Part shown: one piece after another, positions 1 to 7,723 of the stretch | Numbering within the stretch: position 1 is the first letter of the stretch | Layout: every line of letters begins with the position of its first letter | Assembly: GCA_029240815.1 (NCBI GenBank) | Contig: JARDZO010000165.1 | Span: 1 to 15,709, forward strand | Reading direction: 5' to 3' | Source: Brevibacillus sp. | GTDB taxonomy: Bacteria > Bacillota > Bacilli > Brevibacillales > Brevibacillaceae | Length of the DNA stretch: 15,709 bases | Made by a program: the position numbers and the translations under genes | The notes under the pieces: generated by a model | Seen by the model: only the letters and a program-made list of their open reading frames with translations | What the model was told of the DNA's origin: nothing | Databases searched by the model: none

Positions 1-356
1 ACGTAAACAAAGCCATCTGTACCTACTGCGCGTCGCACATCCAGCTTGCCTTTCTCATTGAGATCAAAATGAACGTGCGGGTTGGTTACGTGAGCGACAC
101 CTTCTCCGTGTGCATTGGATTCCGCGATGATCTGGCCGATCGGTCCTCCCCCTTTTACTTTGACATAGAGGCTCTCGTCTCCTTTTAACATCGCGCCCAT
201 CATCAAGGTGACGGTCAGCGTACGACCTGCTGCTGCTGTCGCGGTATTCCACATATCGTGGCGACTGCGCACTTCTTCTACAATCGTGGTCGTCCGTGCA
301 GCAAAAGCACGTACGTGTCCATTAAATCCGGTTGCTCTTATTAAATAATCGCTCAT
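1..356 (-). CDS. hslO: Hsp33 redox-regulated chaperone, N-terminal part
   Basis: This is the first 118 codons of a 33-kDa chaperonin (Hsp33), cut by the left window edge. Hsp33 is a cytoplasmic holdase that protects unfolded proteins under oxidative stress. The N-terminus begins [20 protein letters not shown] and is followed by the family's conserved blocks: a [17 protein letters not shown] segment at about residues 34-46, [11 protein letters not shown] at about 51-61, and a KGGGPIG turn near 68-74. The redox-sensing zinc-binding cysteines lie in the C-terminal domain, outside the window, so their presence cannot be checked. The ATG at 356 is preceded by AAGGAGG at 366-372 with good spacing. 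The gene is separated from the sigma factor gene upstream by a terminator, so it should have its own promoter in 361-475; I could not pick a convincing one. Confidence 0.93.
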   Translation of the reverse strand, partial: MSDYLIRATGFNGHVRAFAARTTTIVEEVRSRHDMWNTATAAAGRTLTVTLMMGAMLKGDESLYVKVKGGGPIGQIIAESNAHGEGVAHVTNPHVHFDLNEKGKLDVRRAVGTDGFVY

Positions 357-475
357 GAAGGCGATCCTCCTTTTCACAGTGAACAAAATCTAAAAAACCT
401 ATCTATACAGTTTACCACAAGAAAGAGAGACTACGCCCCATCCCTAGTGCTCCCTGACACTTTTCAGTATGCACG

Positions 476-500
476 AAAAACCCCCTCATCATGGAGGGGG
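476..500 (-). terminator. Rho-independent terminator after the sigma factor gene
   Basis: On the minus strand a perfect stem (CCCCCTC / GAGGGGG, 7 bp with a 6-nt loop) is followed directly by a run of T residues. It starts 15 bases past the sigma factor stop codon and ends that transcript before hslO. Confidence 0.9.
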
Positions 501-515
501 TCAATCGGATCTATT

Positions 516-1460
516 TTACGTTAAATAATCTTTTAAAACGCGAGAAGCCTTTTGTGTGCGCAGCCGATCAATCGTGGTAGCTTCAATCTGTCGTATGCGC
601 TCGCGGGTTAAACCGAACATTTTGCCAACTTCCTCTAAGGTATACACCTGATCATCGTAAAGACCATACCTCATGGAAATGATCTCTTGTGCGCGAGGGC
701 TAAGTCTTTCGAGTGCAACACGCATTTGGGAGCGCAGATCCACCTTCTCAATCCAGTCATCGAGGGATGACTCGCCATCGACCATGACTTCGGCGTAGCT
801 CAGACATTCGTCTTCGTGCCCCGTCAGCCATTTTTCGCTGTCCAGCTCGGCATCCAAGGACTCCATTTTCATCATCAAAGCGAGTTCAATGGCATCTACT
901 TTTTCCAATGGGATATCCAACAATCCGGCTATTTCGAGTCGATCCGGAGTACGGTTCAGAGCGTGTACCAAATGCAGCACTTGCTTTTGATACTGGCGAA
1001 TCTGTTCATGCATATGAACGGGGATACGAATCAACGTTCCTTTGTCGTTGATCGCACGTGTTATCGCCTGCGAAATCCACCAGTGAGAATAATGGTAGAG
1101 GCGAACACCGCGATTTACATCAAACTTATCAATAGCGGTAAACAAACCAATGGTTCCTTCTTGGATCAAATCTAGAAATGGCATGCCGCGTTTCAAATGT
1201 CGCAAAGCTGTGCTTACGACGTAGCGCAGGTACGCCCGAACCAGGGTTTCCCGGGCCTCCAGATCGGCATTTTGTTGGTAGCGAACCAAACAGTCCATTT
1301 CTTCTTCTTTGTCCAACATGGGTGTTGCAGCGACACTTTCCAAAAACAACAGGGCAGACGTGTCTGATCGGAGCGACCGGGGCACAGTAATTCCTAGCTG
1401 TGTCTCGACTTCCCGCCAACGACGGGGGGTCGATTGGAATGAGGATGTACTCAGAGCCAT
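516..1460 (-). CDS. RpoD/SigA-like RNA polymerase sigma factor (group-2 type)
   Basis: This 314-residue sigma-70 family protein directs RNA polymerase to promoters. Region 2 spans about residues 69-138: the core-binding stretch FLDLIQEGTIGLFTAIDKFD is at 95-114 and the -10 recognition helix, with HWWISQAITRAI, is at 126-137. A region 3 block starts at IRIPVHMHEQI (144-154). Region 4 lies at about 245-303 and ends in the helix-turn-helix LTRERIRQIEATTIDRLR (284-301). The last two blocks are very close to those of primary sigma factors, but the acidic region 1.1 is absent and the protein is shorter than SigA, so a group-2 (non-essential, primary-like) sigma is the best reading. A TTG six bases upstream is rejected as start because GAGGG (1467-1471) lies right against it, while it is 6 nt from the ATG at 1460. 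No anti-sigma gene is adjacent. Its regulon is unknown. Confidence 0.9.
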   Translation of the reverse strand: MALSTSSFQSTPRRWREVETQLGITVPRSLRSDTSALLFLESVAATPMLDKEEEMDCLVRYQQNADLEARETLVRAYLRYVVSTALRHLKRGMPFLDLIQEGTIGLFTAIDKFDVNRGVRLYHYSHWWISQAITRAINDKGTLIRIPVHMHEQIRQYQKQVLHLVHALNRTPDRLEIAGLLDIPLEKVDAIELALMMKMESLDAELDSEKWLTGHEDECLSYAEVMVDGESSLDDWIEKVDLRSQMRVALERLSPRAQEIISMRYGLYDDQVYTLEEVGKMFGLTRERIRQIEATTIDRLRTQKASRVLKDYLT

Positions 1461-1606
1461 ATGCAACCCTCACTTCTCTGGAATGGAAATTCACGATGAA
1501 GTTTGGCCTAGTTGTTACCAGATGTTTATAGTATCGGTATTTCGACAAAAGTCGTCCAATTCCTGCGTGTTTACAGAATATTAACAGCACTTCAAAGTAA
1601 ATTCAT

Positions 1607-1622
1607 ATGGAAACGCTTCCAT
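1607..1622. promoter_or_regulatory. cre-like palindrome (candidate CcpA site)
   Basis: ATGGAAACGCTTCCAT is a 16-bp inverted repeat with 6-bp arms. It fits the catabolite responsive element consensus WTGNAANCGNWNNCW at every defined position on both strands. It lies between the ykfD terminator and the sigma factor gene, about 147 bases upstream of the sigma start, so its likely target is sigma gene transcription. The function is inferred from the match alone, and no clear -35/-10 pair was found beside it. Confidence 0.5.
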
Positions 1623-1654
1623 AAATAAAGAGTGTAATAGTTGACTTATATGAC

Positions 1655-1684
1655 AAAAAACCACCCCGCATGAAGGGATGGTTT
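1655..1684 (-). terminator. Rho-independent terminator ending the dpp-ykf operon
   Basis: On the minus strand, AACCATCCC pairs with GGGGTGGTT (one G-U pair) around a short loop, followed by TTTTTT. It starts about 38 bases past the ykfD stop. Confidence 0.88.
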
Positions 1685-1721
1685 CGCAAAAAGTGTCGAA
1701 TGATGTAAAAAAATCAGTCGA

Positions 1722-2681
1722 TTATTGATACAAGTGACAGGCGACAAAGTGACCCGAGTCGACTTCCTGCCAAGCTGGTTTCTGCTGGGCGCATACTTCT
1801 TTTGCAACCGGACAGCGCGTACGGAACACACAACCGCTCGGAGGATTAATCGGACTCGGCACGTCGCCTTCGATGATTTTGCGTTCCCGGCTCTTTTCAA
1901 GATCAGGATCGGGGACGGGAATGGCTGATAGCAATGCTTGGGTATAAGGATGTTTGGGAGCCTCGTACAGCTTTTCACTCTCCGTCATCTCAACCATATT
2001 CCCCAAGTACATGACTCCGATGCGGTCACTGATATGCTTTACCATTGCCAGGTCATGCGCAATAAACAAATAGGTGAGGTTTTGCTCCCGCTGCAGGTTT
2101 TTCATCAGGTTGACGACCTGTGCCTGTACGGACACATCGAGTGCAGATATCGGCTCATCCGCAATCACAAACCGGGGATTCACTGCAAGAGCGCGGGCAA
2201 TTCCGATACGCTGACGCTGACCGCCACTGAATTCGTGGGGAAAGCGGTTCGCGTGCTCTTTTTGCAGACCCACCATCTCCAGCAACTCGATGACGCGTTG
2301 CATTCTCTCTTTTCCTTTATACAGTCCGTTCAATTGCAGACCTTCCGAGATAATCTCGGCAATGTTCATCCGCGGGTTCAAGGATGCATACGGGTCTTGG
2401 AAAATCATTTGCATGTTGTGAGTCAGCTTTCTGCGTTCACCGGAGGATGCTTTATGCACGTTCTGTCCGTCGAAGATGACCTCCCCGGACGTCGGGTTGT
2501 ACAAGCCAATGATTGTGCGACCTGTCGTCGATTTTCCGCAGCCAGACTCGCCTACCAGCCCGAATGTCTCTCCTTCATAAATATCAAAGGAGACGCTGTC
2601 TGCAGCTTTGAGCGATAGCCCTTTTCCCATCGTGAAAGTCTTCGTTAGGTTCTTTACCTGGACCAGCTTCTTTTTTTGCAT
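1722..2681 (-). CDS. ykfD: Peptide ABC transporter ATPase, OppF/DppF type (YkfD)
   Basis: This 319-residue ATP-binding subunit powers peptide import together with DppD. Walker A is GESGCGKST (44-52), the Q-loop glutamine is Q95, the ABC signature is SGGQRQR (152-158), Walker B is FVIADEP (171-177) and the H-loop is H209. The C-terminal oligopeptide-transporter extension (from about 235) carries four cysteines (C284, C290, C297, C315). This spacing matches the iron-sulfur cysteines reported for some Dpp ATPases; cluster binding here is inference. The ATG follows GGAGGAG with a 7-nt gap. It is the last gene of the operon, 26 bases after ykfC, and is set apart from the other transporter genes by the two enzyme genes, as in the Bacillus subtilis ykf arrangement. 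The two ATPases (341 and 319 residues) would form the usual heterodimer. Confidence 0.93.
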   Translation of the reverse strand: MQKKKLVQVKNLTKTFTMGKGLSLKAADSVSFDIYEGETFGLVGESGCGKSTTGRTIIGLYNPTSGEVIFDGQNVHKASSGERRKLTHNMQMIFQDPYASLNPRMNIAEIISEGLQLNGLYKGKERMQRVIELLEMVGLQKEHANRFPHEFSGGQRQRIGIARALAVNPRFVIADEPISALDVSVQAQVVNLMKNLQREQNLTYLFIAHDLAMVKHISDRIGVMYLGNMVEMTESEKLYEAPKHPYTQALLSAIPVPDPDLEKSRERKIIEGDVPSPINPPSGCVFRTRCPVAKEVCAQQKPAWQEVDSGHFVACHLYQ

Positions 2682-2707
2682 CTGGCCACTCCTCCCCCGT
2701 TATCCGT

Positions 2708-3628
2708 TTACCAGTATCTTCTCGAGATGCAATGCTCCTTGATCAGCCTGTAACTTTCATCGAGCTTGACGATTTCAATCGTACCTCGTGTGTCTGGAGA
2801 ATGAATCATTTGCTGATCGCCCATGTAAATACCCACGTGGTGGACTCTGCCTTTCCCTTCCTCAAAGGCAAAGAAGAGCAGATCGCCCGGGAGCAAATCA
2901 TCCTTTTCCACCAGCTGACCAGATCTCGCTTGATCCGATGCATCACGAGGAATCTGAATGCCAACGGAGCGATGCATATTGTAGGCAAAGCCAGAGCAAT
3001 CGTATCCATAGGAAGACATGCCGCCCCACAGGTATGGCAGCGCGAGGAATTGCTTGCCGTTTTCGACGATAGCTTCACCGCGGTTGCCCGTCAGCTCGAT
3101 CAGCTTGTTTGCCTCAACGATTGTTACATCCTCTTTGCGCAATAGACCTTCACCAAACGGAGTTGCTACGATCACGCTGTCTTCGGTTTCCGAAAGGAGC
3201 GGCAAACGGGTCAAATACGCCAGTTCGATACCTTTTTGCTTGTCTGTCGTGTACAAGTGGGTCATCGCCGCCGTAACCAACGCCAGCTTTTGCCCCTCTT
3301 TTACTTCGAATGCTTCTGACCAAGGAGCCAGTTGATTGGACGGAATCCAGCCCGGGTATCCCAGCTCATTTTTATTGCAGGCTTGATCCGGAATGAGGAC
3401 TTTGGACCATTCGCCTTGCTCTTCCTCTACCTCGACCCGCGTGCCAAACAGTGCTTGGGTCTGAATCATGTTGTTGTCGTAGAAACCAAGCTTATCCTCG
3501 ATGGTAAGAGAAGTAAGCCATCCGCGAGCATCGACAGGTACCGTCAGTGCCGCTTGATCAAGGTCACGTGGAGATTCTGGCTTCGTCCATACCGTCGCTA
3601 CCGATACTGCTACAATTGCAGACTTCAC
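2708..3628 (-). CDS. ykfC: Gamma-D-glutamyl-L-diamino acid endopeptidase, NlpC/P60 family (YkfC)
   Basis: This enzyme cleaves the gamma-D-Glu to diamino-acid bond of murein peptides, releasing L-Ala-D-Glu for YkfB. The product is 306 residues. SH3-like domains occupy roughly 1-180 and the NlpC/P60 domain about 185-306. The catalytic triad is visible: C211 in YDCSGF, H264 in HHVGIY and H276 in MIHSPDT. The start is the GTG at 3628, 2 bases after the ykfB stop. A strong AAGGGGGAG (3636-3644) sits inside the last ykfB codons with about 7-nt spacing, whereas the longer frame to 3649 has no comparable site. The N-terminus is mildly hydrophobic but lacks a clear signal peptide, fitting a cytoplasmic enzyme acting on imported peptides. 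Overlapping translation signals suggest coupling to ykfB. Confidence 0.92.
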   Translation of the reverse strand: MKSAIVAVSVATVWTKPESPRDLDQAALTVPVDARGWLTSLTIEDKLGFYDNNMIQTQALFGTRVEVEEEQGEWSKVLIPDQACNKNELGYPGWIPSNQLAPWSEAFEVKEGQKLALVTAAMTHLYTTDKQKGIELAYLTRLPLLSETEDSVIVATPFGEGLLRKEDVTIVEANKLIELTGNRGEAIVENGKQFLALPYLWGGMSSYGYDCSGFAYNMHRSVGIQIPRDASDQARSGQLVEKDDLLPGDLLFFAFEEGKGRVHHVGIYMGDQQMIHSPDTRGTIEIVKLDESYRLIKEHCISRRYW

Positions 3629-3630
3629 GA

Positions 3631-4725
3631 TTATTCTCCCCCTTCCCACAGGCTGACAGCGCGAATGCCCAATCCTGGTGCATCCGGCATCGTCATGACT
3701 CTGCCCTCGTATGTCACCCCGCCTTCAATGCCATCGTGCAGGAGCATTAATGGAGCATCAAAGTCGAAACGAGTAATATTTTTCTTGCTGGCTGCAAATT
3801 GAGCCGCTGCCGAGACGGACAGACGAGATTCGATCATGCTGCCAACCATGCATGGAATACCATGTTCTTCTGCCATTTGGTTGATCAACTGTGCTTTGAA
3901 AATTCCGCCTGCTTTCATCAGCTTGATATTGATCAGATCGGCGGCGCGGTCACGCAGAACCTGCAAGGCTTGTGTAGGAGAGAATACGCTCTCGTCAGCC
4001 ATGATCGGTGTATCTACCGAATCGGTTACTACTTTCAAGCCTCCCAGATCATGAGCTTTAACCGGTTGCTCGATCAGCTCGATGTCGAGGCCCATATCTT
4101 CCATTTTGCGAATCGAACGAACAGCTTCTTTGACATTCCATCCCTGGTTGGCATCAAGACGAATCTTCACTTGATTACCTACTGCCTTACGAATTTCCTG
4201 GATGCGCAAAATGTCATCCTCGATGTTATCCTTGCCCACCTTGATTTTCAGGACGTTAAAGCCATCCTTCAAATAAGCAGCCGCATCTTCTCCCATCTCT
4301 TTGGGCGAATTTACGCTTACGGTATAATCCGTTTCCAGCTGATTACGATATCCGCCGAGGAACTGATACAGAGGCATGCCAGCACGCTGTGAAATCAAAT
4401 CGTACAGGGCAATGTCCACTGCCGCTTTTGCACTGCTGTTACCCACCATGGAATGATGCAGCGTGTGAAAGACTTGCTCATAGGAGCTCAGGTTCAGACC
4501 GACCAACTGCGGCTTCATGGTATTTAAAATGGCGGACTCGATGCTTTCGATGCTGTCTCCCGTAATGACGACGGTCGCCGCTGCTTCTCCCCAACCTACC
4601 ATGCCATTGTCACACGTGATTTTGACCAGAATGGATTCCAGACTTTCGACTGTGCGTAATGCAGTTTTAAATGGCTTTTTCAACGGTACAGAAATTCTTT
4701 TTACTTCGATGGCTTGAATAATCAT
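3631..4725 (-). CDS. ykfB: L-Ala-D/L-Glu epimerase (YkfB)
   Basis: This enolase-superfamily enzyme interconverts L-Ala-D-Glu and L-Ala-L-Glu, a cytoplasmic step in reuse of murein peptides. The 364-residue protein keeps the family's active site at the same numbering as the Bacillus subtilis enzyme as I recall it: K160-x-K162 (KIKVG), metal ligands D191, E219 and D244, and the opposing base K268 in KLMKAGG. The dipeptide-binding DxD motif is D321-x-D323 in RFDFDAP. The N-terminal capping domain (about 1-125) carries FKTALRTVESLE. I prefer the ATG at 4725 over the one at 4737, because GGAGG lies 5 nt before it while the upstream codon has only a weak site. The gene follows dppE after a terminator-like hairpin and a candidate promoter, and runs directly into ykfC. 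Confidence 0.95.
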   Translation of the reverse strand: MIIQAIEVKRISVPLKKPFKTALRTVESLESILVKITCDNGMVGWGEAAATVVITGDSIESIESAILNTMKPQLVGLNLSSYEQVFHTLHHSMVGNSSAKAAVDIALYDLISQRAGMPLYQFLGGYRNQLETDYTVSVNSPKEMGEDAAAYLKDGFNVLKIKVGKDNIEDDILRIQEIRKAVGNQVKIRLDANQGWNVKEAVRSIRKMEDMGLDIELIEQPVKAHDLGGLKVVTDSVDTPIMADESVFSPTQALQVLRDRAADLINIKLMKAGGIFKAQLINQMAEEHGIPCMVGSMIESRLSVSAAAQFAASKKNITRFDFDAPLMLLHDGIEGGVTYEGRVMTMPDAPGLGIRAVSLWEGGE

Positions 4726-4795
4726 GTTTTCCTCCATCTTCTCATAGTGCTATTTCTTGTTGTTTTCTCTATTTTGTTTGACTAAATCATAATTA

Positions 4796-4804
4796 ATTAT
4801 AGCA
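4796..4804 (-). promoter_or_regulatory. Extended -10 promoter before ykfB
   Basis: On the minus strand the sequence TGCTATAAT gives a perfect -10 hexamer with the TGn extension. The hexamer 17 bases upstream (TTTGCC) is a poor -35 box, as is common for extended -10 promoters. It lies just downstream of the terminator-like hairpin, about 70 bases before the ykfB start, so it could drive ykfB-ykfC-ykfD on their own. Confidence 0.5.
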
Positions 4805-4821
4805 CCATTGAAACAATCGGC

Positions 4822-4867
4822 AAAAAAGGGGGAGAGTCATTCCATGCGTGCTGAAATGACTTCTCCC
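4822..4867 (-). terminator. Terminator or attenuator between dppE and ykfB
   Basis: The minus-strand RNA folds into a 5+9 bp stem with one bulge: GGGAG pairs with CTCCC and AGTCATTTC with GGAATGACT (one G-U), around a 9-nt loop. CC and six T residues follow. It starts 13 bases past the dppE stop. It probably stops most transcripts after dppE, keeping binding-protein mRNA in excess over the enzyme genes. Confidence 0.8.
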
Positions 4868-4879
4868 GGCAATTGCTTT

Positions 4880-6535
4880 TTACTTCACAACAGCCTTTCT
4901 CAAGTCCGTGTAGCTGAGGGATGTGCTCTCGATTCCGCTCACCTTGTCGCTTTGGAGGAGAGACGTGTTGTAGAAGTACAATGGTGCGATCGGTGCTTCG
5001 TCCATCAAGATTTTCTCTGCATCATGGAGCATCTGAATACGTTTTGTATCATCCGCTTCTTTGTATGCATCTTGAATCAGCTTGTCAAATTGAGCATTGC
5101 TCCAGCCAGTGCGGTTGCTTGGGCTCTTCGTTTGGAAGATGTCCAAGAAGTTGATGGCGTCACCGAAGTCAGGCAACCAGGAAGAACGTGCGATTTGGAA
5201 TTGCAGTTGTTTCTGCATATCGGTCAGCACTTTTCCTTCAACCTTTTGGAGCTTCACATCTACGCCGAGGTTTTGCTTGAACATTTCTTGCAGGGCTTGC
5301 GCAGTTTTTTCATAGTTGGTTCCGCTACGGTAAGTCAGCGTAACCTCTGGCAATTGGGTATAGCCTTTTTCTTTCATTCCTTGCTCCAACAGTTTCTTTG
5401 CTTCTGCTGGATCGTATTTAGTGAGGTCGCCGCCTACTTCACGGAACTGACCAGCACCATTTGCATCAGGCAGGCCAAAGGAAACGAAGCCGGTAGCTGG
5501 TTTTTGTTTACGCATCAGTACCAGGTCAACGAGGGTTTGACGGTCAATCGCCATGCTAAACGCTTTGCGGATATTTTTGTTGTCGAAAGGTTCTTTGGTT
5601 ACGTTGAAACGATAGAGCTCGGTTCCCGCACCGTCTTTAACCAGTACTTTGCCGTCTTTGAACAGCTGATCTGCCATATCAGCAGGTACGGTAGTTGTTC
5701 TATGCAGCTCTTCATTCGTGAACATTTGGTATTCGGTATTTTCATCGTCAATCATTTTCCAAACGGCACCAGCCAGGGTTACGTTTGCCGCATCCCAGTA
5801 GTTCTCGTTTTTCATCATTTTCAATTCACTGTCATGTGCCCACTCAGTCAGCTTGAACGGTCCGTTCCCTACGAAAGTAGCCGCTTCTGCTGCCCATTTC
5901 GGGTCTTTTTGATCAGTTGCTTTGTGTACTGGGAAGAAAGCTGGATTGGAAGCGAGCAAGAGTGTCCAGGAAGCAGGCTGCGCCAAGGTAACTTCGAGTG
6001 TCTTGTCATCCAATGCTTTTACTTTTACGCCATCAGCTGTACCTTTACCGCTGTTGTACGCTTCTGCGCCTTCAATAATGTAAGCGAGAGGTGCTGCCGA
6101 TGATGCCAATTTTGGATCAAGCATACGTTTCCATGCGTATTCGAAATCATGTGCGGTGACCGGATCTCCGTTGCTCCACTTGTTTTCACGGAGCGTAAAG
6201 GTGTAGACCTTTCCATCCGGAGAGATTTTCCATTCCGTTGCTGCTGCTGGCTGCGGTTTTTGATCAGCATCCAGACGGGTCAAGCCTTCCATCAGGTTGT
6301 TCAAGATGTTGTAGGATGGCTCGTCAAAACCAATCGGCGGATCCAAGGAAGTCGGTTCCTTGATGTTGTTCAAGAGCAAGAGCTTGGCTGCTTGATCTTG
6401 TGGCGTTGGAGCTGGCTGATTGTTGGTTGCTGGCGGTGCCGCGTTGTTGTTCGCAGGCTGGCCTGACGAACATCCAGCGATCAGCATGGAAGCAGCAAGT
6501 GAAGCGGACAACAGGAGTGTAGATATTTTTTTCAC
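4880..6535 (-). CDS. dppE: Peptide-binding lipoprotein of the ABC transporter (DppE/OppA type)
   Basis: This 551-residue extracellular solute-binding protein of family 5 captures peptides and hands them to DppBC. The first 22 residues form a lipoprotein signal: KK, a hydrophobic core, and a lipobox LIAGC with lipidated C22. A flexible Asn/Pro/Gln/Ala-rich linker follows (about 23-50). The mature domain shows family hallmarks: a LMEGLTRLD segment near 80, a YTFTLRENKWSNGDPVTAHD stretch near 110-130, and a C-terminal WLPDFGDAINFLDIF region near 455-470. The start is a GTG preceded by AAGGGGGAAG. In this operon it is likely tuned to di- or murein tripeptides, but the pocket residues cannot be read reliably from sequence alone. 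The large antisense open frame over it is a codon-bias shadow. Confidence 0.95.
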   Translation of the reverse strand: MKKISTLLLSASLAASMLIAGCSSGQPANNNAAPPATNNQPAPTPQDQAAKLLLLNNIKEPTSLDPPIGFDEPSYNILNNLMEGLTRLDADQKPQPAAATEWKISPDGKVYTFTLRENKWSNGDPVTAHDFEYAWKRMLDPKLASSAAPLAYIIEGAEAYNSGKGTADGVKVKALDDKTLEVTLAQPASWTLLLASNPAFFPVHKATDQKDPKWAAEAATFVGNGPFKLTEWAHDSELKMMKNENYWDAANVTLAGAVWKMIDDENTEYQMFTNEELHRTTTVPADMADQLFKDGKVLVKDGAGTELYRFNVTKEPFDNKNIRKAFSMAIDRQTLVDLVLMRKQKPATGFVSFGLPDANGAGQFREVGGDLTKYDPAEAKKLLEQGMKEKGYTQLPEVTLTYRSGTNYEKTAQALQEMFKQNLGVDVKLQKVEGKVLTDMQKQLQFQIARSSWLPDFGDAINFLDIFQTKSPSNRTGWSNAQFDKLIQDAYKEADDTKRIQMLHDAEKILMDEAPIAPLYFYNTSLLQSDKVSGIESTSLSYTDLRKAVVK

Positions 6536-6627
6536 TGTTTTTCTTCCCCCTTATACTTTTTTTATATGTCGTAAAAGGATAGCGTCGCTTGACGACACCC
6601 TCTTTTACACAGAATCCACCACTGCAT

Positions 6628-6657
6628 GCATACCAGGAAAAAACCATTCTGGTACGC
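6628..6657 (-). other. Hairpin in the dppD-dppE spacer
   Basis: On the minus strand, GCGTACCAG pairs with CTGGTATGC over 9 bp (one G-U) around a 12-nt loop that contains TTTTTT. It lies in the 156-base gap between dppD and dppE. The T run is inside the loop, so this is not a standard terminator. It may be an RNA processing or stability element giving more dppE message; this is inference. Confidence 0.35.
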
Positions 6658-6691
6658 AGAGCATCCATCGCCACTGAAAGCTTGAATTTGA

Positions 6692-7717
6692 TTAGGTTCC
6701 TGTGGGGGCCTGCATGGAAGCCAGCATTTTTTTCGCTCGCGGATCCTGCAGCCAACAGGACACGGCATGGCTACCGTGGACATTCGCTTCTGCAGGCTGG
6801 TAATTGCGGCATACCTCCAACGCGTAGTCACAGCGTGCAGCGAATGCACAGCCAGGTGGAGGCGCAAACAAATCGGGTGGTGTCCCCGGAATTGGACTGA
6901 GCGGAATATTGCGATCCGCATCCAGTCGCGGCATGGAAGCGAGCAAACCTTTTGTATATGGGTGCTGTGGATTGTAGAAAATGTCACTCACTGGCCCTGA
7001 CTCAACCACTTTTCCCGCGTACATGACGTTGACTCGATCGGCAATCTTGGCCACTACTCCCAAGTCATGCGTGATAATAATGATAGAGACGCCGGTCTTT
7101 TCCTGAATGCTTTTGAACAAGTCGATAATTTGCGCCTGTATCGTCACGTCTAGCGCAGTGGTCGGCTCATCGGCAATCAGAATGGATGGCTTACACACCA
7201 ATGCGATTGCGATCATGATCCGCTGCCGCATCCCGCCACTGAATTGATGCAAGTATTGTTTCAACCGGCTCTCTGGATTCGCGATTCCGACCAGATGCAA
7301 GATTTCGATCGCCTGCCGTTTGGCCTCTGCCTTGTTGACCTTCTGATGCCGAATGATACCTTCCATGATCTGTTCCCCGATGGAAAGCGTCGGGTTCAAA
7401 GATGTCATGGCATCCTGAAAAATCATGGAAATCTCTGAGCCGCGCATCTCCCGCATCTCTTTTTCAGGCAGCTTCGCCAGATCTTTTTCTTTGAAAAGGA
7501 TGCTTCCTCCTGCGATCTTCCCGATGTGCTCGGGTACCAGTCTCATAATGCTTTTGGCTGTTACGCTTTTACCGCAGCCAGACTCGCCCACGATTGCAAG
7601 CGTCTCGCCCTTTTTCAGCGAAAAGGTGACATCCCTGACCGCATTGATTTCCCCGCCATGTGTTTTAAATGTGACACGCAATCCGTTTACTTCCAGCAAT
7701 GTTTCGCGTTTTTCCAT
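6692..7717 (-). CDS. dppD: Peptide ABC transporter ATPase (DppD)
   Basis: This 341-residue ATPase energises peptide import with YkfD. Walker A is GESGCGKS (44-51), the Q-loop glutamine is Q101, the signature is SGGMRQR (160-166), Walker B is ILIADEP (179-185) and the H-loop is H217. The C-terminal extension typical of Opp/Dpp ATPases has the [14 protein letters not shown] block (252-265) and four cysteines (C290, C296, C303, C321) whose spacing resembles the iron-sulfur ligands described in related Dpp ATPases. The ATG at 7717 follows GGGAGGT at good distance and lies 6 bases after the dppC stop, so the two are probably coupled. The next gene, dppE, follows after a 156-base spacer with a hairpin. 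Confidence 0.94.
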   Translation of the reverse strand: MEKRETLLEVNGLRVTFKTHGGEINAVRDVTFSLKKGETLAIVGESGCGKSVTAKSIMRLVPEHIGKIAGGSILFKEKDLAKLPEKEMREMRGSEISMIFQDAMTSLNPTLSIGEQIMEGIIRHQKVNKAEAKRQAIEILHLVGIANPESRLKQYLHQFSGGMRQRIMIAIALVCKPSILIADEPTTALDVTIQAQIIDLFKSIQEKTGVSIIIITHDLGVVAKIADRVNVMYAGKVVESGPVSDIFYNPQHPYTKGLLASMPRLDADRNIPLSPIPGTPPDLFAPPPGCAFAARCDYALEVCRNYQPAEANVHGSHAVSCWLQDPRAKKMLASMQAPTGT

Positions 7718-7723
7718 GATGAC

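Noticed and set aside
1129..1590. 153-codon minus-strand frame overlapping the sigma factor gene
   Set aside because: It sits in another frame of a clear sigma-70 gene, has no ribosome site or recognisable domain, and would need a large overlap.
4808..6103. 431-codon open frame on the plus strand
   Set aside because: It lies exactly antisense to dppE, whose protein is unmistakable. The plus-strand product is cysteine- and phenylalanine-rich without any domain, so it is a codon-usage shadow.
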